From Yersinia massiliensis (lineage in GTDB: Bacteria > Pseudomonadota > Gammaproteobacteria > Enterobacterales > Enterobacteriaceae): a stretch of 64,000 bases of DNA. Location of the stretch: assembly GCF_003048255.1 (NCBI RefSeq), contig NZ_CP028487.1, forward strand, positions 3,224,001 through 3,288,000, written 5' to 3'. Position 1 is the first letter of the stretch. Each line of letters starts with the position of its first letter. The translations under genes were made by a program, and so were the position numbers. Under the pieces are notes generated by a model that saw only the letters and a program-made list of their open reading frames with translations, made no database searches and was not told the DNA's origin. Shown here piece by piece: positions 1 through 8,244 of the stretch.

Positions 1-1
1 T

Positions 2-1039
2 CCCGGACAATTTATTGCTATTTATGGCAAAGATTCAGCGACCCCCTTCCTCTATACCGGTATCGCCTACGGCTTGATTATGTGCTTCGCGATGATCTGG
101 CTGTACAGTTCCTCATGGGAACGTCCAGCCAGTGAAGTGGTACGTGAAACCACCAGCAGTTTGGGTCAAGCACTGAAAAAACTGTGTGTGGACATGGCAT
201 CTACCTTCCATTTACGTATTTTCCGCAAGCATTTGGGCATGTATTTGTTCGGTTTCGGTGCTGAATGGTTGTTCGCTTCCGCCTTTACCTACTTTATTAT
301 TTTTGGCTTGGGCCAAGATGCTGCACTGGTTTCTCAGCTCAACAGCTTCAGTTCAATCATGCAGTTGATCTCAACCGCCGTCTTTATTGGTATATGCGTC
401 AAAATGGGCTTTGCCCGTCCGTTCCGTATTGCCTTGCAAGTGGTGATAGTCAGTGTCATTGCCTATGCCGCGCTCTATTTTACGGGCTGGTCACAAACAA
501 CAACTGTGGTTGTTTTATTCGGCATCACTGCGGTATTCGGCTTAAGTACCGGTGGTATTTATTACATTCCGTGGACGGTTTATACCTTCCTGGCCGATGT
601 AGACGAAGTATTAACAGGCCGTCGCCGTGAAGGGATATACGCAGGTGCCATGACCTTTGCCGGTAAAATGGTTCGCTCGATTATTGTCTTTGCCATGGGT
701 TGGACATTAAGCCGCTTTGGTTTTGTGTCAGGTCAATCAAGTCAACCAGAAGTGGCGGTACAAGCAATTGTGGGTGTATTTGCTATCGGGGTCATCTCAC
801 TGGCGCTAGTGGCGATTTACTACACTACGCAAATGAAGTTAGACCGTAAGAATCATAAAATTCTGCTGGAAGAAATTGATCGTATTAAAAGTGGCGGTGC
901 CATGGCGGATATCCCTGCACACGCCAGAGCCGTTGCTGAAGAGTTAACCGGCTGGAAGTATGAGCAATGCTGGGGAAATAACCCACTAGGCATGAAAGAA
1001 ACTTCCACTGTGATCCCTAAACCGGTGACAGAAAGTTAA
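2..1039 (+). CDS. GPH-family sugar:cation symporter, 5' end cut by window
   Basis: The reading frame is open back to base 2, so the start lies outside the window; about 345 residues of the C-terminal part are visible. Several hydrophobic segments alternate with short polar loops. The late segment with the pattern GRRREGIYAG followed by a conserved MTFAGK stretch is typical of the glycoside-pentoside-hexuronide (MelB/YicJ-like) family of inner-membrane symporters. These carry glycosides or uronides with Na+ or H+. The substrate cannot be told from this fragment. The polar C-terminal tail is long (about 60 residues). A clear intrinsic terminator follows 25 bases after the stop. Family assignment is firm, substrate unknown. 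Confidence 0.85.
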   Translation, partial: PGQFIAIYGKDSATPFLYTGIAYGLIMCFAMIWLYSSSWERPASEVVRETTSSLGQALKKLCVDMASTFHLRIFRKHLGMYLFGFGAEWLFASAFTYFIIFGLGQDAALVSQLNSFSSIMQLISTAVFIGICVKMGFARPFRIALQVVIVSVIAYAALYFTGWSQTTTVVVLFGITAVFGLSTGGIYYIPWTVYTFLADVDEVLTGRRREGIYAGAMTFAGKMVRSIIVFAMGWTLSRFGFVSGQSSQPEVAVQAIVGVFAIGVISLALVAIYYTTQMKLDRKNHKILLEEIDRIKSGGAMADIPAHARAVAEELTGWKYEQCWGNNPLGMKETSTVIPKPVTES

Positions 1040-1063
1040 TTGATCTGAAGTGAACTCATCAAG

Positions 1064-1092
1064 CGCATCGGCCTCCCTCCGATGCGTTTTTT
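1064..1092 (+). terminator. Intrinsic terminator after the GPH symporter
   Basis: An 8-bp perfect stem CGCATCGG (1064-1071) / CCGATGCG (1079-1086) with a 7-base loop is followed by six T residues. It sits just after the symporter stop at 1039. Confidence 0.9.
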
Positions 1093-1254
1093 GCATGAGT
1101 ATTGAGAGGATGCAGATTGCGATACCATTTGCGTATTTACGGCTTCCCTTCTACTGAAAATGTAAATTATTTGTCTACTCGAAAATTTCAGCATGTTTTA
1201 TTCACATATCCGATTACTATAAGTTCACGACTGCTTATTGTTTGATTTTTTGAT

Positions 1255-2397
1255 ATGGATAAAAGAGTGCTGAAACATTTTTCCTTCTCGCTGCTGGCCG
1301 CTGCCCTATTCACCACCTCCTTGCACAGCCAAGCCAAAACAGAGCTTTTGACTTCACAAGTTGTGGACCAATACGCCGAACATATTTTCTATAACAGTGG
1401 TGCCATGGGAATGGCGTTGGTGGTTATCGATAACAATCAAGTGGTCAACCGCAGTTTTGGTGAAACCAAACCGGGCAACAACCTGCGCCCACGACCTGAC
1501 TCATTAATTCGCATTGCCTCCATTACCAAGCTGATGACCAGTGAAGTGATGGTTAAGCTGGCCGATGATGGCACGGTTAAATTGACCGATCCGCTACGGA
1601 AATACGCACCTAAGGGTGCCAAGGTGCCTGCTTATAATACCAAACAACCGATTACCTTGTTGAATCTTGCCAGCCATACCAGTGGCCTGCCCCGCGAGCA
1701 ACCCGGTGGCCCACAGAAAAGACCCGTATTCACTTGGCCAACCAAAGATAACCGCTGGCAGTGGCTGAAACAGGCGACCGTGACCGTACCACCGGGTGTC
1801 AGAGCCGCGTACTCCAACTTAGCCTATGACTTACTGGCTGATGCGCTATCACGGGCTTCTGGCAAACCTTATACCAGCTTACTGCGTGATAAAATTACCG
1901 CGCCGCTGGGCATGAAAAATACCACCCTCACCCCAACGGCAGAGCAATGTAGTCGCCTGATGGTCGGCGTTGGCAGCAGCCGCTGTGAGAACACCCTTGC
2001 GGCTGCCGGAAGTGGCGGGATTTATTCAACGCCAGAGGATATGCAGCGCTGGATGCAGCAATTCTTATCATCGGATAGCAGTGCGCGCAAAAGCTCAGCT
2101 AAACGTGAACAGGCGATGTATTTCCAGCGCCGTGACCTGACCTCATTGAAAGGCATGGATGTAGCGGGTCAAGCCGATGCGCTGGGTCTGGGCTGGGTGT
2201 ATATGGCGCCGAATGCAGACCTACCGGGTATCATGCAGAAAACCGGTGGTGGCGGTGGATTCATTACTTACATGGCGATGATCCCAGAGAAGAACATCGG
2301 TGTGTTTGTGGTGGTCACTCGCACGCAACTGACTAAATTTAGCAATATGAGCGATGGCGTTAATCAGTTGGTCGCTCAATTGGCTAAGAATGGCTGA
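1255..2397 (+). CDS. ampH: AmpH, penicillin-binding D-Ala-D-Ala carboxypeptidase/endopeptidase
   Basis: A class C beta-lactamase fold protein of 380 residues (E. coli AmpH has 385). It has a signal peptide (residues 1 to about 27) and all three active-site motifs: S89-ITK92, Y186-SN and K329-TG, the last followed by a glycine run (GGGGGF) as in E. coli AmpH. AmpH is a periplasmic peptidoglycan DD-peptidase involved in murein remodelling and recycling; it has weak beta-lactamase activity in E. coli. The long collinear match to AmpH, including GSGG and the ALGLGWVYMAP block, separates it from AmpC. The ATG at 1255 lacks a strong Shine-Dalgarno sequence; a GTG four codons later (AAAAGA upstream) is a possible alternative. 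It appears to be transcribed alone, ending at the bidirectional terminator near 2466. Confidence 0.93.
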   Translation: MDKRVLKHFSFSLLAAALFTTSLHSQAKTELLTSQVVDQYAEHIFYNSGAMGMALVVIDNNQVVNRSFGETKPGNNLRPRPDSLIRIASITKLMTSEVMVKLADDGTVKLTDPLRKYAPKGAKVPAYNTKQPITLLNLASHTSGLPREQPGGPQKRPVFTWPTKDNRWQWLKQATVTVPPGVRAAYSNLAYDLLADALSRASGKPYTSLLRDKITAPLGMKNTTLTPTAEQCSRLMVGVGSSRCENTLAAAGSGGIYSTPEDMQRWMQQFLSSDSSARKSSAKREQAMYFQRRDLTSLKGMDVAGQADALGLGWVYMAPNADLPGIMQKTGGGGGFITYMAMIPEKNIGVFVVVTRTQLTKFSNMSDGVNQLVAQLAKNG

Positions 2398-2465
2398 TTC
2401 GATGACGGCAGTGGAAACACTGCCGTATTGGAAAGATTGCCGCCGAGTCCAAACAGTAGAAAAGC

Positions 2466-2503
2466 AAAAACCCTGTTATCTTATTCAGATAACAGGGTTT
2501 TTT
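2466..2503. terminator. Bidirectional terminator between ampH and the tRNA pair
   Basis: A 15-bp perfect stem (2466-2480 with 2488-2502) has a 7-base loop; A-rich and T-rich flanks serve both strands. It can end ampH on the plus strand and the tRNA transcript on the minus strand. Confidence 0.9.
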
Positions 2504-2505
2504 AT

Positions 2506-2581
<76 letters not shown>

Positions 2582-2587
2582 GTAATT

Positions 2588-2675
2588 TGGCGGAAGGATA
2601 GAGATTCGAACTCTAGGACCTGTTACAGTCGACGGTTTTCAAGACCGTTGCCTTAAACCACTCGGCCATCCTTCC
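2588..2675 (-). tRNA. tRNA-Ser (anticodon TGA)
   Basis: The 88-nt minus-strand sequence starts GGAAGGATGGCCGAG and ends CCTTCCGCCA, with CCA encoded. The anticodon arm ACGGT-CTTGAAA-ACCGT gives anticodon TGA (reads TCA). The long variable arm (CGACTGTAACAGGTC region) marks a class II tRNA, and the T loop GTTCGAATC is present. It corresponds to E. coli serT. Confidence 0.96.
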
Positions 2676-2852
2676 AATGAGCGGGATTATGGTCTATAGC
2701 GTGATGATATGTCTAGTGTTTCATTTAAAAAAAATTGAAATTTAGTTCGTTTGGTTAAAGTTCATGCCAAAACTGGTCAAAAAAAACCTATACGTTCAAA
2801 AAGTAAACGCAACTTAACCCAATGACGGAAGACGTGGCGTTGGGGCAGAAAC

Positions 2853-2880
2853 AAAAAAACGCGGCCAACTGACCGCGTTT
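2853..2880 (-). terminator. ompC terminator
   Basis: The stem AAACGCGG (2857-2864) / CCGCGTTT (2873-2880) is preceded on the plus strand by a run of seven A, giving a U-tract on the minus strand, 28 bases after the ompC stop. Confidence 0.88.
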
Positions 2881-2907
2881 ATCTCAGTATTTCTTCTGAA
2901 GACAGAA

Positions 2908-4020
2908 TTAGAACTGGTAAACCAAACCAACCGCGACGATATCATCAGTGTTGATGCCCGCGTTTTTGGTGAAGTTGTTTTCATCCAGCAGGTTGATTTT
3001 GTAATCAACGTAGGTGGACATGTTTTTGTTGAAGAAGTAAGTTGCACCGACATCAACGTATTTAACAAGATCTTGGTCGCCGTAGCCATTACCCAAGTCT
3101 TTGCCTTTAGATTGCAGGTAAGCAAGGGATGGACGCAGACCGAAATCAAATTGATACTGTGCCACTAACTCAATGTTTTGCGCTTTGTTAGCGAAACCGT
3201 AAGCAGCATCAGTACTGGTGTTGCTGAAGTTACCAAAACGAGTCAGGTTGTAGGTTTGAGTATAAGTTGCCGCCAGATAGACGTTGTTAGCATCGTATTT
3301 CAAACCACCAGAATAGGCATCAGCACGATCGCCGTGGCCAAAGGCCAGCTCATTTTGCTCAGTAGTACGTTTAGAGCTCGCCATCGCAGCCGATGCACTC
3401 ACGCCCCAACCCAAGTCATAAGACAGGGACATACCGTAACCGTCACCATTTTGACCCTGCACGCTACGGCCATTGTTGGTTTCAGTACCGCTGCCGTTTT
3501 TGCCTTGATATTGCAGTGCAAAGTCTAAGCCATCAACCAGACCGAAGAAGTTAGTGTTACGGTAAGTCGCCATACCGTTACCACGTTGAGACAAGAAGTT
3601 GTCTGCACCGTAGGTATCACCACCAAACTCTGGCAGGACGTCAGTCCATGCATTCACGTCGTACAGCACACCGTAGTTACGGCCGTAATCGAATGAACCA
3701 TAATCAGCAAATTTCAAACCAGCAAAGCCGACACGAGTGAAGTTACCTTGATCTTGGTCTTCTGCTTTATTCAGGTTTGCTTGATATTCCCACTGGCCAT
3801 AACCGGTCAGTTGGTCACTGATTTGTGTTTCACCTTTCAGGCCAAAACGCATGTAGGATTGGTCACCATCTTTGCTCTTATCATCAGAGAAATAATGTAG
3901 ACCATCAACTTTGCCATACAGATCCAGTTTGTTACCGTCTTTATTGTAAATTTCAGCCGCGCCTGCACTGCCTGCAACTAATAAAGCCGGAACGAGCAGG
4001 GAAAGAACTCGAAGTTTCAT
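2908..4020 (-). CDS. ompC: OmpC-type general porin
   Basis: A 370-residue outer-membrane porin. It has a classic signal peptide (residues 1-21, ending GSAGA before AEIYNKDG), the enterobacterial porin N-terminus with [17 protein letters not shown], the loop-3 constriction motif PEFGGDTY, alternating amphipathic beta strands and a C-terminal phenylalanine (VYQF) needed for assembly. It forms trimeric channels for small hydrophilic solutes. The identity as OmpC rather than OmpF rests on sequence resemblance plus the divergent micF gene immediately upstream, the same arrangement as in E. coli. Its own terminator follows. OmpR-EnvZ control is expected from the family; I did not map OmpR sites with confidence. 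Confidence 0.95.
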   Translation of the reverse strand: MKLRVLSLLVPALLVAGSAGAAEIYNKDGNKLDLYGKVDGLHYFSDDKSKDGDQSYMRFGLKGETQISDQLTGYGQWEYQANLNKAEDQDQGNFTRVGFAGLKFADYGSFDYGRNYGVLYDVNAWTDVLPEFGGDTYGADNFLSQRGNGMATYRNTNFFGLVDGLDFALQYQGKNGSGTETNNGRSVQGQNGDGYGMSLSYDLGWGVSASAAMASSKRTTEQNELAFGHGDRADAYSGGLKYDANNVYLAATYTQTYNLTRFGNFSNTSTDAAYGFANKAQNIELVAQYQFDFGLRPSLAYLQSKGKDLGNGYGDQDLVKYVDVGATYFFNKNMSTYVDYKINLLDENNFTKNAGINTDDIVAVGLVYQF

Positions 4021-4303
4021 CGTTATTATCCTCTATTATTAGATTAACTATGCCACTGCTCTTGCGAGCATATAATCCCAACCGGGTGCGTCTATTGTGG
4101 TAATAATATTCGGATTAATCCATACAGAAAATGCTACCAAGTTGCGAATAATGTTTCATATTCCCCGATAAGTATTTCTAGATGTAAATAACGACGAACT
4201 TTAATAAAAACAAATAATACACAAAATATAGCACTCATTGCTAAATTTAAATAATAAATACATTAAAAACAGATAGTTAATGAAAAACAAAAGATAGCAC
4301 AAA

Positions 4304-4338
4304 TTGACAAACAATATAAAATTACCCAGCACTATAAT
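4304..4338 (+). promoter_or_regulatory. Putative micF promoter
   Basis: The -10 element TATAAT (4333-4338) lies 6 bases before the MicF 5' end. A TTGACA (4304-4309) is present but the 23-base spacing is too long for a standard -35, which fits an activator-dependent promoter as in E. coli micF (OmpR, Rob/SoxS/MarA). Only the -10 is confident. Confidence 0.6.
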
Positions 4339-4344
4339 AGCGAC

Positions 4345-4436
4345 GCTATCATCATTATTTATTATATTACTTTCATTGTGGCTTTCGCAGCCAGATAATT
4401 CGTTAGTTGACGGCCGGTCTTTTGACCGGCTTTTTT
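4345..4436 (+). ncRNA. micF: MicF antisense small RNA
   Basis: The RNA begins GCTATCATCATTA, the same 5' sequence that in E. coli MicF pairs with the ompF translation start. It is divergent from ompC as in E. coli and ends in a strong intrinsic terminator (stem GCCGGTC 4413-4419 / GACCGGC 4424-4430, TTTT loop, then a T run). The middle part differs from E. coli. MicF is an Hfq-dependent RNA that represses the OmpF-type porin; the 5' seed is intact here. The target gene is not in the window. Start is inferred from the -10 position, end from the terminator. Confidence 0.9.
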
Positions 4437-4639
4437 ATTGCCTGTAATATAGATAGCAAAGTATATTTATAGTGCTAATCATATTCCCCCAATGAAATAG
4501 TGGCCTGATAATATAGTTTCATTATTATATTTCAGCACGAATAGCTTAAAATCAGTGGTGGATATTTAGGTGGATTGGTTAACTATTACCCAGCTACTTA
4601 TTACTGTTACGTTTCATTAAATCACTAATAATGAGCCTT

Positions 4640-4672
4640 CTGCCGCAAGTGGCATTGCACCCTCGCGGCAGA
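4640..4672 (-). terminator. Stem-loop downstream of the type I secretion operon
   Basis: TCTGCCGC (4640-4647) pairs with GCGGCAGA (4665-4672) just after the HlyD-type gene stop. No strong U-tract is seen on the minus strand, so termination is plausible but not certain. Confidence 0.5.
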
Positions 4673-4688
4673 ATATTCGATGAGGCTA

Positions 4689-5858
4689 TTAGCGCTCCCG
4701 CAATGACTCTTTCACTTTATTAAGTGGTTTTATCAGGTAGTCTAACACCGTCTTTTGGCCGGTTTTAATTTCCACACTCGCGACCATGCCCGGCAATATG
4801 GGGAATAATTTACCGGCTTTATTTTTCAGCTCTGCCCTGTCCGTGCGAACGTAAACGCGGTAGTAGAATTGGTCACGTTTCACCTCGTCTTGCAGCGTAT
4901 CCGGCGAAACCGTCTCCACCACCCCATTCAAATTGCCGTAGATGGAAGAATCATAGGCCGTAATCTTGACCGTCGCGGGGAGACCGGGCCGGATATAGGC
5001 AATATCACGCGGGTTAATCCGTGTCTCAATCAACAACTGCTCTTCGATGGGGACGATTTCCATCAGTTTACCACCGGGTTGTAGCACCCCGCCTACAGTG
5101 GAGACCTGTATATCTTTGACGATGCCACGCACGGGGGAAATCAATGTCGTACGGGTCAACTGGTCTTGCTTGCCAGAGACCACCTGTAACTGCGCGTCCA
5201 AATCCGCATTGTTTTTCAACTGTTCTTCTCTGGCCCTGACGGCATACTGGTTACGCGCTTCATCGATTTTACCGCGCAAGTCGCTGACTTGACGTTGCAG
5301 ACGAATCACTTCTACCTGACTGGCAGCGCCTTTCGCCACCAGCGGCTCAGTCATACGTAACTCCTGCTGCACCAGTTTTAGGGATTGCTGCAAGTTGCTG
5401 ACGGTTTCATTGAGGTTTTGTCGTCGGGAGAGATAAAATTGTGTCTCGCGCGCCACCAACTCGGGCTCCTTGAGGGTATCACTGCCGAAAACTAAGGCTG
5501 CACCGGTTAACTCAGCACGCAAACGCTCGGAAGAGGCCCGCAAGGTACGAACTCGAGCGGCAGCTTCACCGTAATTAGATTGAAAACGTGTCGGGTCAAG
5601 GCGGGCCAATATTTGTCCTTTATTGATGATGGCCCCTTCGTGGACTAACAATTCGTTGATGATCCCGCCATCAAGGCTTTCTATCAGTTGCGCGCGGCTT
5701 GAGGGCGTGACTTTCCCCGTTCCGACCGTGACCTCATCCAAAATGGCGAAGTATGCCCAAACAAACATCACGATCATCCCCGCCAGTGTTAGCCAGACAA
5801 TCAGTGACATGCGTCGTTCTTGATACGCCCGCTCTTGTTGCAGGCTAAGACTACTCAT
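4689..5858 (-). CDS. HlyD-family type I secretion adaptor (LapC/BapC-like)
   Basis: A 389-residue periplasmic adaptor (membrane fusion protein). It has a short cytoplasmic N-terminus, one membrane segment (about residues 17-40), a biotinyl-lipoyl half motif (GGIINELLVHEGAIINKGQ), a long coiled coil (about residues 90-240, rich in Q, E, L and R) and a C-terminal beta-barrel region with the conserved HlyD tail GMVASVEIKTG. It links the ABC exporter to the TolC-like channel. The start lies 12 bases after the ABC exporter stop with GGAG upstream, so the two are co-transcribed. Last gene of the four-gene operon. Confidence 0.93.
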   Translation of the reverse strand: MSSLSLQQERAYQERRMSLIVWLTLAGMIVMFVWAYFAILDEVTVGTGKVTPSSRAQLIESLDGGIINELLVHEGAIINKGQILARLDPTRFQSNYGEAAARVRTLRASSERLRAELTGAALVFGSDTLKEPELVARETQFYLSRRQNLNETVSNLQQSLKLVQQELRMTEPLVAKGAASQVEVIRLQRQVSDLRGKIDEARNQYAVRAREEQLKNNADLDAQLQVVSGKQDQLTRTTLISPVRGIVKDIQVSTVGGVLQPGGKLMEIVPIEEQLLIETRINPRDIAYIRPGLPATVKITAYDSSIYGNLNGVVETVSPDTLQDEVKRDQFYYRVYVRTDRAELKNKAGKLFPILPGMVASVEIKTGQKTVLDYLIKPLNKVKESLRER

Positions 5859-5870
5859 AACCCACTCCTT

Positions 5871-8168
5871 TTAAGCAGCACCTTGCTGAGATTTATTGGC
5901 GACCGTGTTGAGGATGTGATCCCGTGGACCATCAGCCACCACACGGCCGTTATCCATCACAATGATGCGATCCACGAGTTTTAATAAGGCTGGCCGATGG
6001 GTGACCAGCACCAACATGCGGCCCTCTAGCCAAGTATGCATCTGGTTAATGACATAGTTTTCCAGTTGATCATCCATGGAGGCGGTCGGTTCATCCATCA
6101 ACACCACTTGCGGATTGCGTAAAATCATCCGGCTCAGTAAGACCATCTGCCGCTGTCCACCTGACAGCCCTTGGCCCCCTTCATTAATAATGCGATCAAG
6201 GCTGGCCGCATCTTGTTGCACTAGGGTTATTGCGCCGCTAATGCGCAAAGCCTGTAGCATCTCCTGCTCGGTGGCATGAGGGTGGCCCAGCATCAGGTTT
6301 TGCCGCAGAGAGCCAAAAAATAAGCGAGAGTCTTGCGATAAGAAGCCCAGTTGACGGCGTAAATCCGCCGGTTCAACCTGTTTGATGTCCACGCCATCAA
6401 TAATGACTTTGCCTTGTGTGGCGCTAGCCTGACCGGCCAACAGTTTGAGTAAGGTCGATTTACCGGCCCCGACTTTGCCGAGGATCGCCACTTTTTCGCC
6501 GGGTTTTATCTCCAGTGAACCAATGGTGATGACGTTTTGCCCCTTTTCTTCATCATAGGTGTATTGCAGATTGCGCAGCTGATAGTGGCCATTCAGGATG
6601 GGGCAGTGCGCCATTTCCCCCTCTTCGGGTCTGTCCAAGGGTTTCTTGAGCAATTCATTCAAGCCCGTCATGGCGCTTTTGGCATGCTGCCAACGTGAGA
6701 AAACCATGGTCAGCTGCATTAATGGGGCGATAGTTCGCGAGGAAAGCAAGCTGCTGGCGACCAGCGTACCGGTGGTAATCTCCCCGCCCAGCACCAAATA
6801 GGTGCCGAAAACCAGCATACCGGCATAGGTTAGTTGTGAAACAGTCGAGGCCCAGCCCGTAAGGCGCGCGCCCCATAACCGTTGCTTCATGCCAACGGCG
6901 GCGCTAACCTCATGCGTTTGTTCCCACTGGCGCTGGAAGTAGGGTTCAGCCTGTAGCGCTTTGATATCTTCGATGCCCTCAATGGTTTCGACCAATATCG
7001 CATTACGCAGTGCCCCCTCACGCATCCCCTCTTTCGCCAATTTCGCCATCGGGATTTGAATCAATAAACCGGGGATCACGATCAGCGGGATAGCCAGCAT
7101 TGGGATAACTACCAACGGGCCGCCGATAAACGCCATAATCGCTAGAAACAGCAAGACGAACGGCATATCAGCCGCCGCCCCGACGGTGGTCGAGGTCAGC
7201 AGTTCGCGCACTTGATCGATTTCACGTAGCTGGGAGATAAACGAACCAGTGGACTTGGGCCGCGCCTCGTTTTTGATCGCCATCGCGCGAACAAACAGCA
7301 TCGATGACACATTCAGGTCGATTTTTTTTCCCATCAGATCAGAGATCTGAGTGCGGGTCAGTCGAATGATATATTCCATAAATGCAGCCAATAGCACGCC
7401 GAAGAACAGCACCCACAACGTGGTCAAGGACTGCGCCGGAATCACCCTGTCATAGACCTGCATGGAGAAGAGTATGCCGCCTAAAGCCAGTACGTTCCCC
7501 AATACCGAGGCGAGTGAGATTTCAGCAATTTTTCGCCCTGCGCCACGAAAGTTTTGCCAAAACCAATGCTGACGGTAAGGCTTCACGAATTCGTCGATTC
7601 GCTGATCTCGGCCACGATCAGCGATGCCCACCATCACAACCTGCCCTTGGCTATTGTCTAGCAAAGTTTGCAAGCTCGCTTCGCGCACCACATCACCGCC
7701 ATCACTGAGCCAATAGTGGACCAAACCTTGGTCGTTGATGCGTTCGAGTACCGCCACGCTGCCGGAATCCATTGCCACCAATACAGGCAGTAGCGCATTG
7801 CGCCAGCGCACTTTCTTCAAGGGGACCACGCTGCTCTGCAAACCGAGCAAACCACTAAGGCGTTCCAATTGACGTAAGCCGCTAAGTTGCTCGAACCAAC
7901 GCATTTGCTGAGTGAGAAACTTGGTATCTGCGGGTTTGCCATAACGGCTAGCCACCCTTGCCATGGCCGCTATCCAAACTTCAGTCGGGATAGGTTGCGC
8001 TGATGTTGACTGAGCTGATGTTGACTGAGCTGATGTTGACTGAGCTGATGTTGACTGAGCTGATGTTGGCTGAGCTGATGTTGGCTGCGTCGGTATAGAT
8101 TGGTCCGATGCCGCTTGATCAGATGTAGCTTCATTCGCTGCGGATTGATTCGCTGTAGATTGCGTCAT
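5871..8168 (-). CDS. Type I secretion ABC exporter (LapB/BapB-like)
   Basis: A 765-residue fused transporter. Order: a Q/S/T/A-rich N-terminal tail with five-residue repeats of the STSAQ type (about residues 29-58); a peptidase C39-like domain (about 63-195) in which I see no catalytic Cys motif, as in exporters of RTX and giant adhesins; a six-segment membrane domain (about 210-500); and an ABC ATPase with Walker A GKVGAGKST (564-572), signature LSGGQ (668-672), Walker B VVLMDE (688-693) and switch His724. It powers export of the adhesin through the adaptor and TolC-like protein without N-terminal processing. Start has AGGGG upstream. The N-terminal repeat tail is unusual for the family. Confidence 0.94.
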   Translation of the reverse strand: MTQSTANQSAANEATSDQAASDQSIPTQPTSAQPTSAQSTSAQSTSAQSTSAQSTSAQPIPTEVWIAAMARVASRYGKPADTKFLTQQMRWFEQLSGLRQLERLSGLLGLQSSVVPLKKVRWRNALLPVLVAMDSGSVAVLERINDQGLVHYWLSDGGDVVREASLQTLLDNSQGQVVMVGIADRGRDQRIDEFVKPYRQHWFWQNFRGAGRKIAEISLASVLGNVLALGGILFSMQVYDRVIPAQSLTTLWVLFFGVLLAAFMEYIIRLTRTQISDLMGKKIDLNVSSMLFVRAMAIKNEARPKSTGSFISQLREIDQVRELLTSTTVGAAADMPFVLLFLAIMAFIGGPLVVIPMLAIPLIVIPGLLIQIPMAKLAKEGMREGALRNAILVETIEGIEDIKALQAEPYFQRQWEQTHEVSAAVGMKQRLWGARLTGWASTVSQLTYAGMLVFGTYLVLGGEITTGTLVASSLLSSRTIAPLMQLTMVFSRWQHAKSAMTGLNELLKKPLDRPEEGEMAHCPILNGHYQLRNLQYTYDEEKGQNVITIGSLEIKPGEKVAILGKVGAGKSTLLKLLAGQASATQGKVIIDGVDIKQVEPADLRRQLGFLSQDSRLFFGSLRQNLMLGHPHATEQEMLQALRISGAITLVQQDAASLDRIINEGGQGLSGGQRQMVLLSRMILRNPQVVLMDEPTASMDDQLENYVINQMHTWLEGRMLVLVTHRPALLKLVDRIIVMDNGRVVADGPRDHILNTVANKSQQGAA
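7999..8088 (-). repeat. Six 15-bp in-frame tandem repeats in the ABC exporter gene
   Basis: On the plus strand the unit is GCTGATGTTGACTGA: four identical copies from 7999, then two copies with single-base changes to 8088. Each encodes five residues (S/P-T-S-A-Q), so copy-number change would alter length but keep the frame. Confidence 0.93.
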
Positions 8169-8207
8169 GTTACCCCTGTCGCGTCACGTTATTGGGTCAA
8201 TTAAGCA

Positions 8208-8241
8208 CAGCCCCTTTGCCTACCAGCGCGCAAAGGGGCTG
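8208..8241 (-). promoter_or_regulatory. 12-bp stem-loop between TolC-like and ABC exporter genes
   Basis: CAGCCCCTTTGC (8208-8219) pairs perfectly with GCAAAGGGGCTG (8230-8241) across a 10-base loop, three bases past the TolC-like stop. Without a real U-tract it more likely acts as a partial terminator or 3' stabiliser that sets the ratio of adhesin/TolC-like to exporter/adaptor message. This role is inferred. Confidence 0.7.
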
Positions 8242-8244
8242 CTA

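Noticed and set aside
7999..8088. Possible CRISPR from short tandem repeats (also 21853-21960)
   Set aside because: Units are contiguous with no spacers and are in-frame coding repeats.
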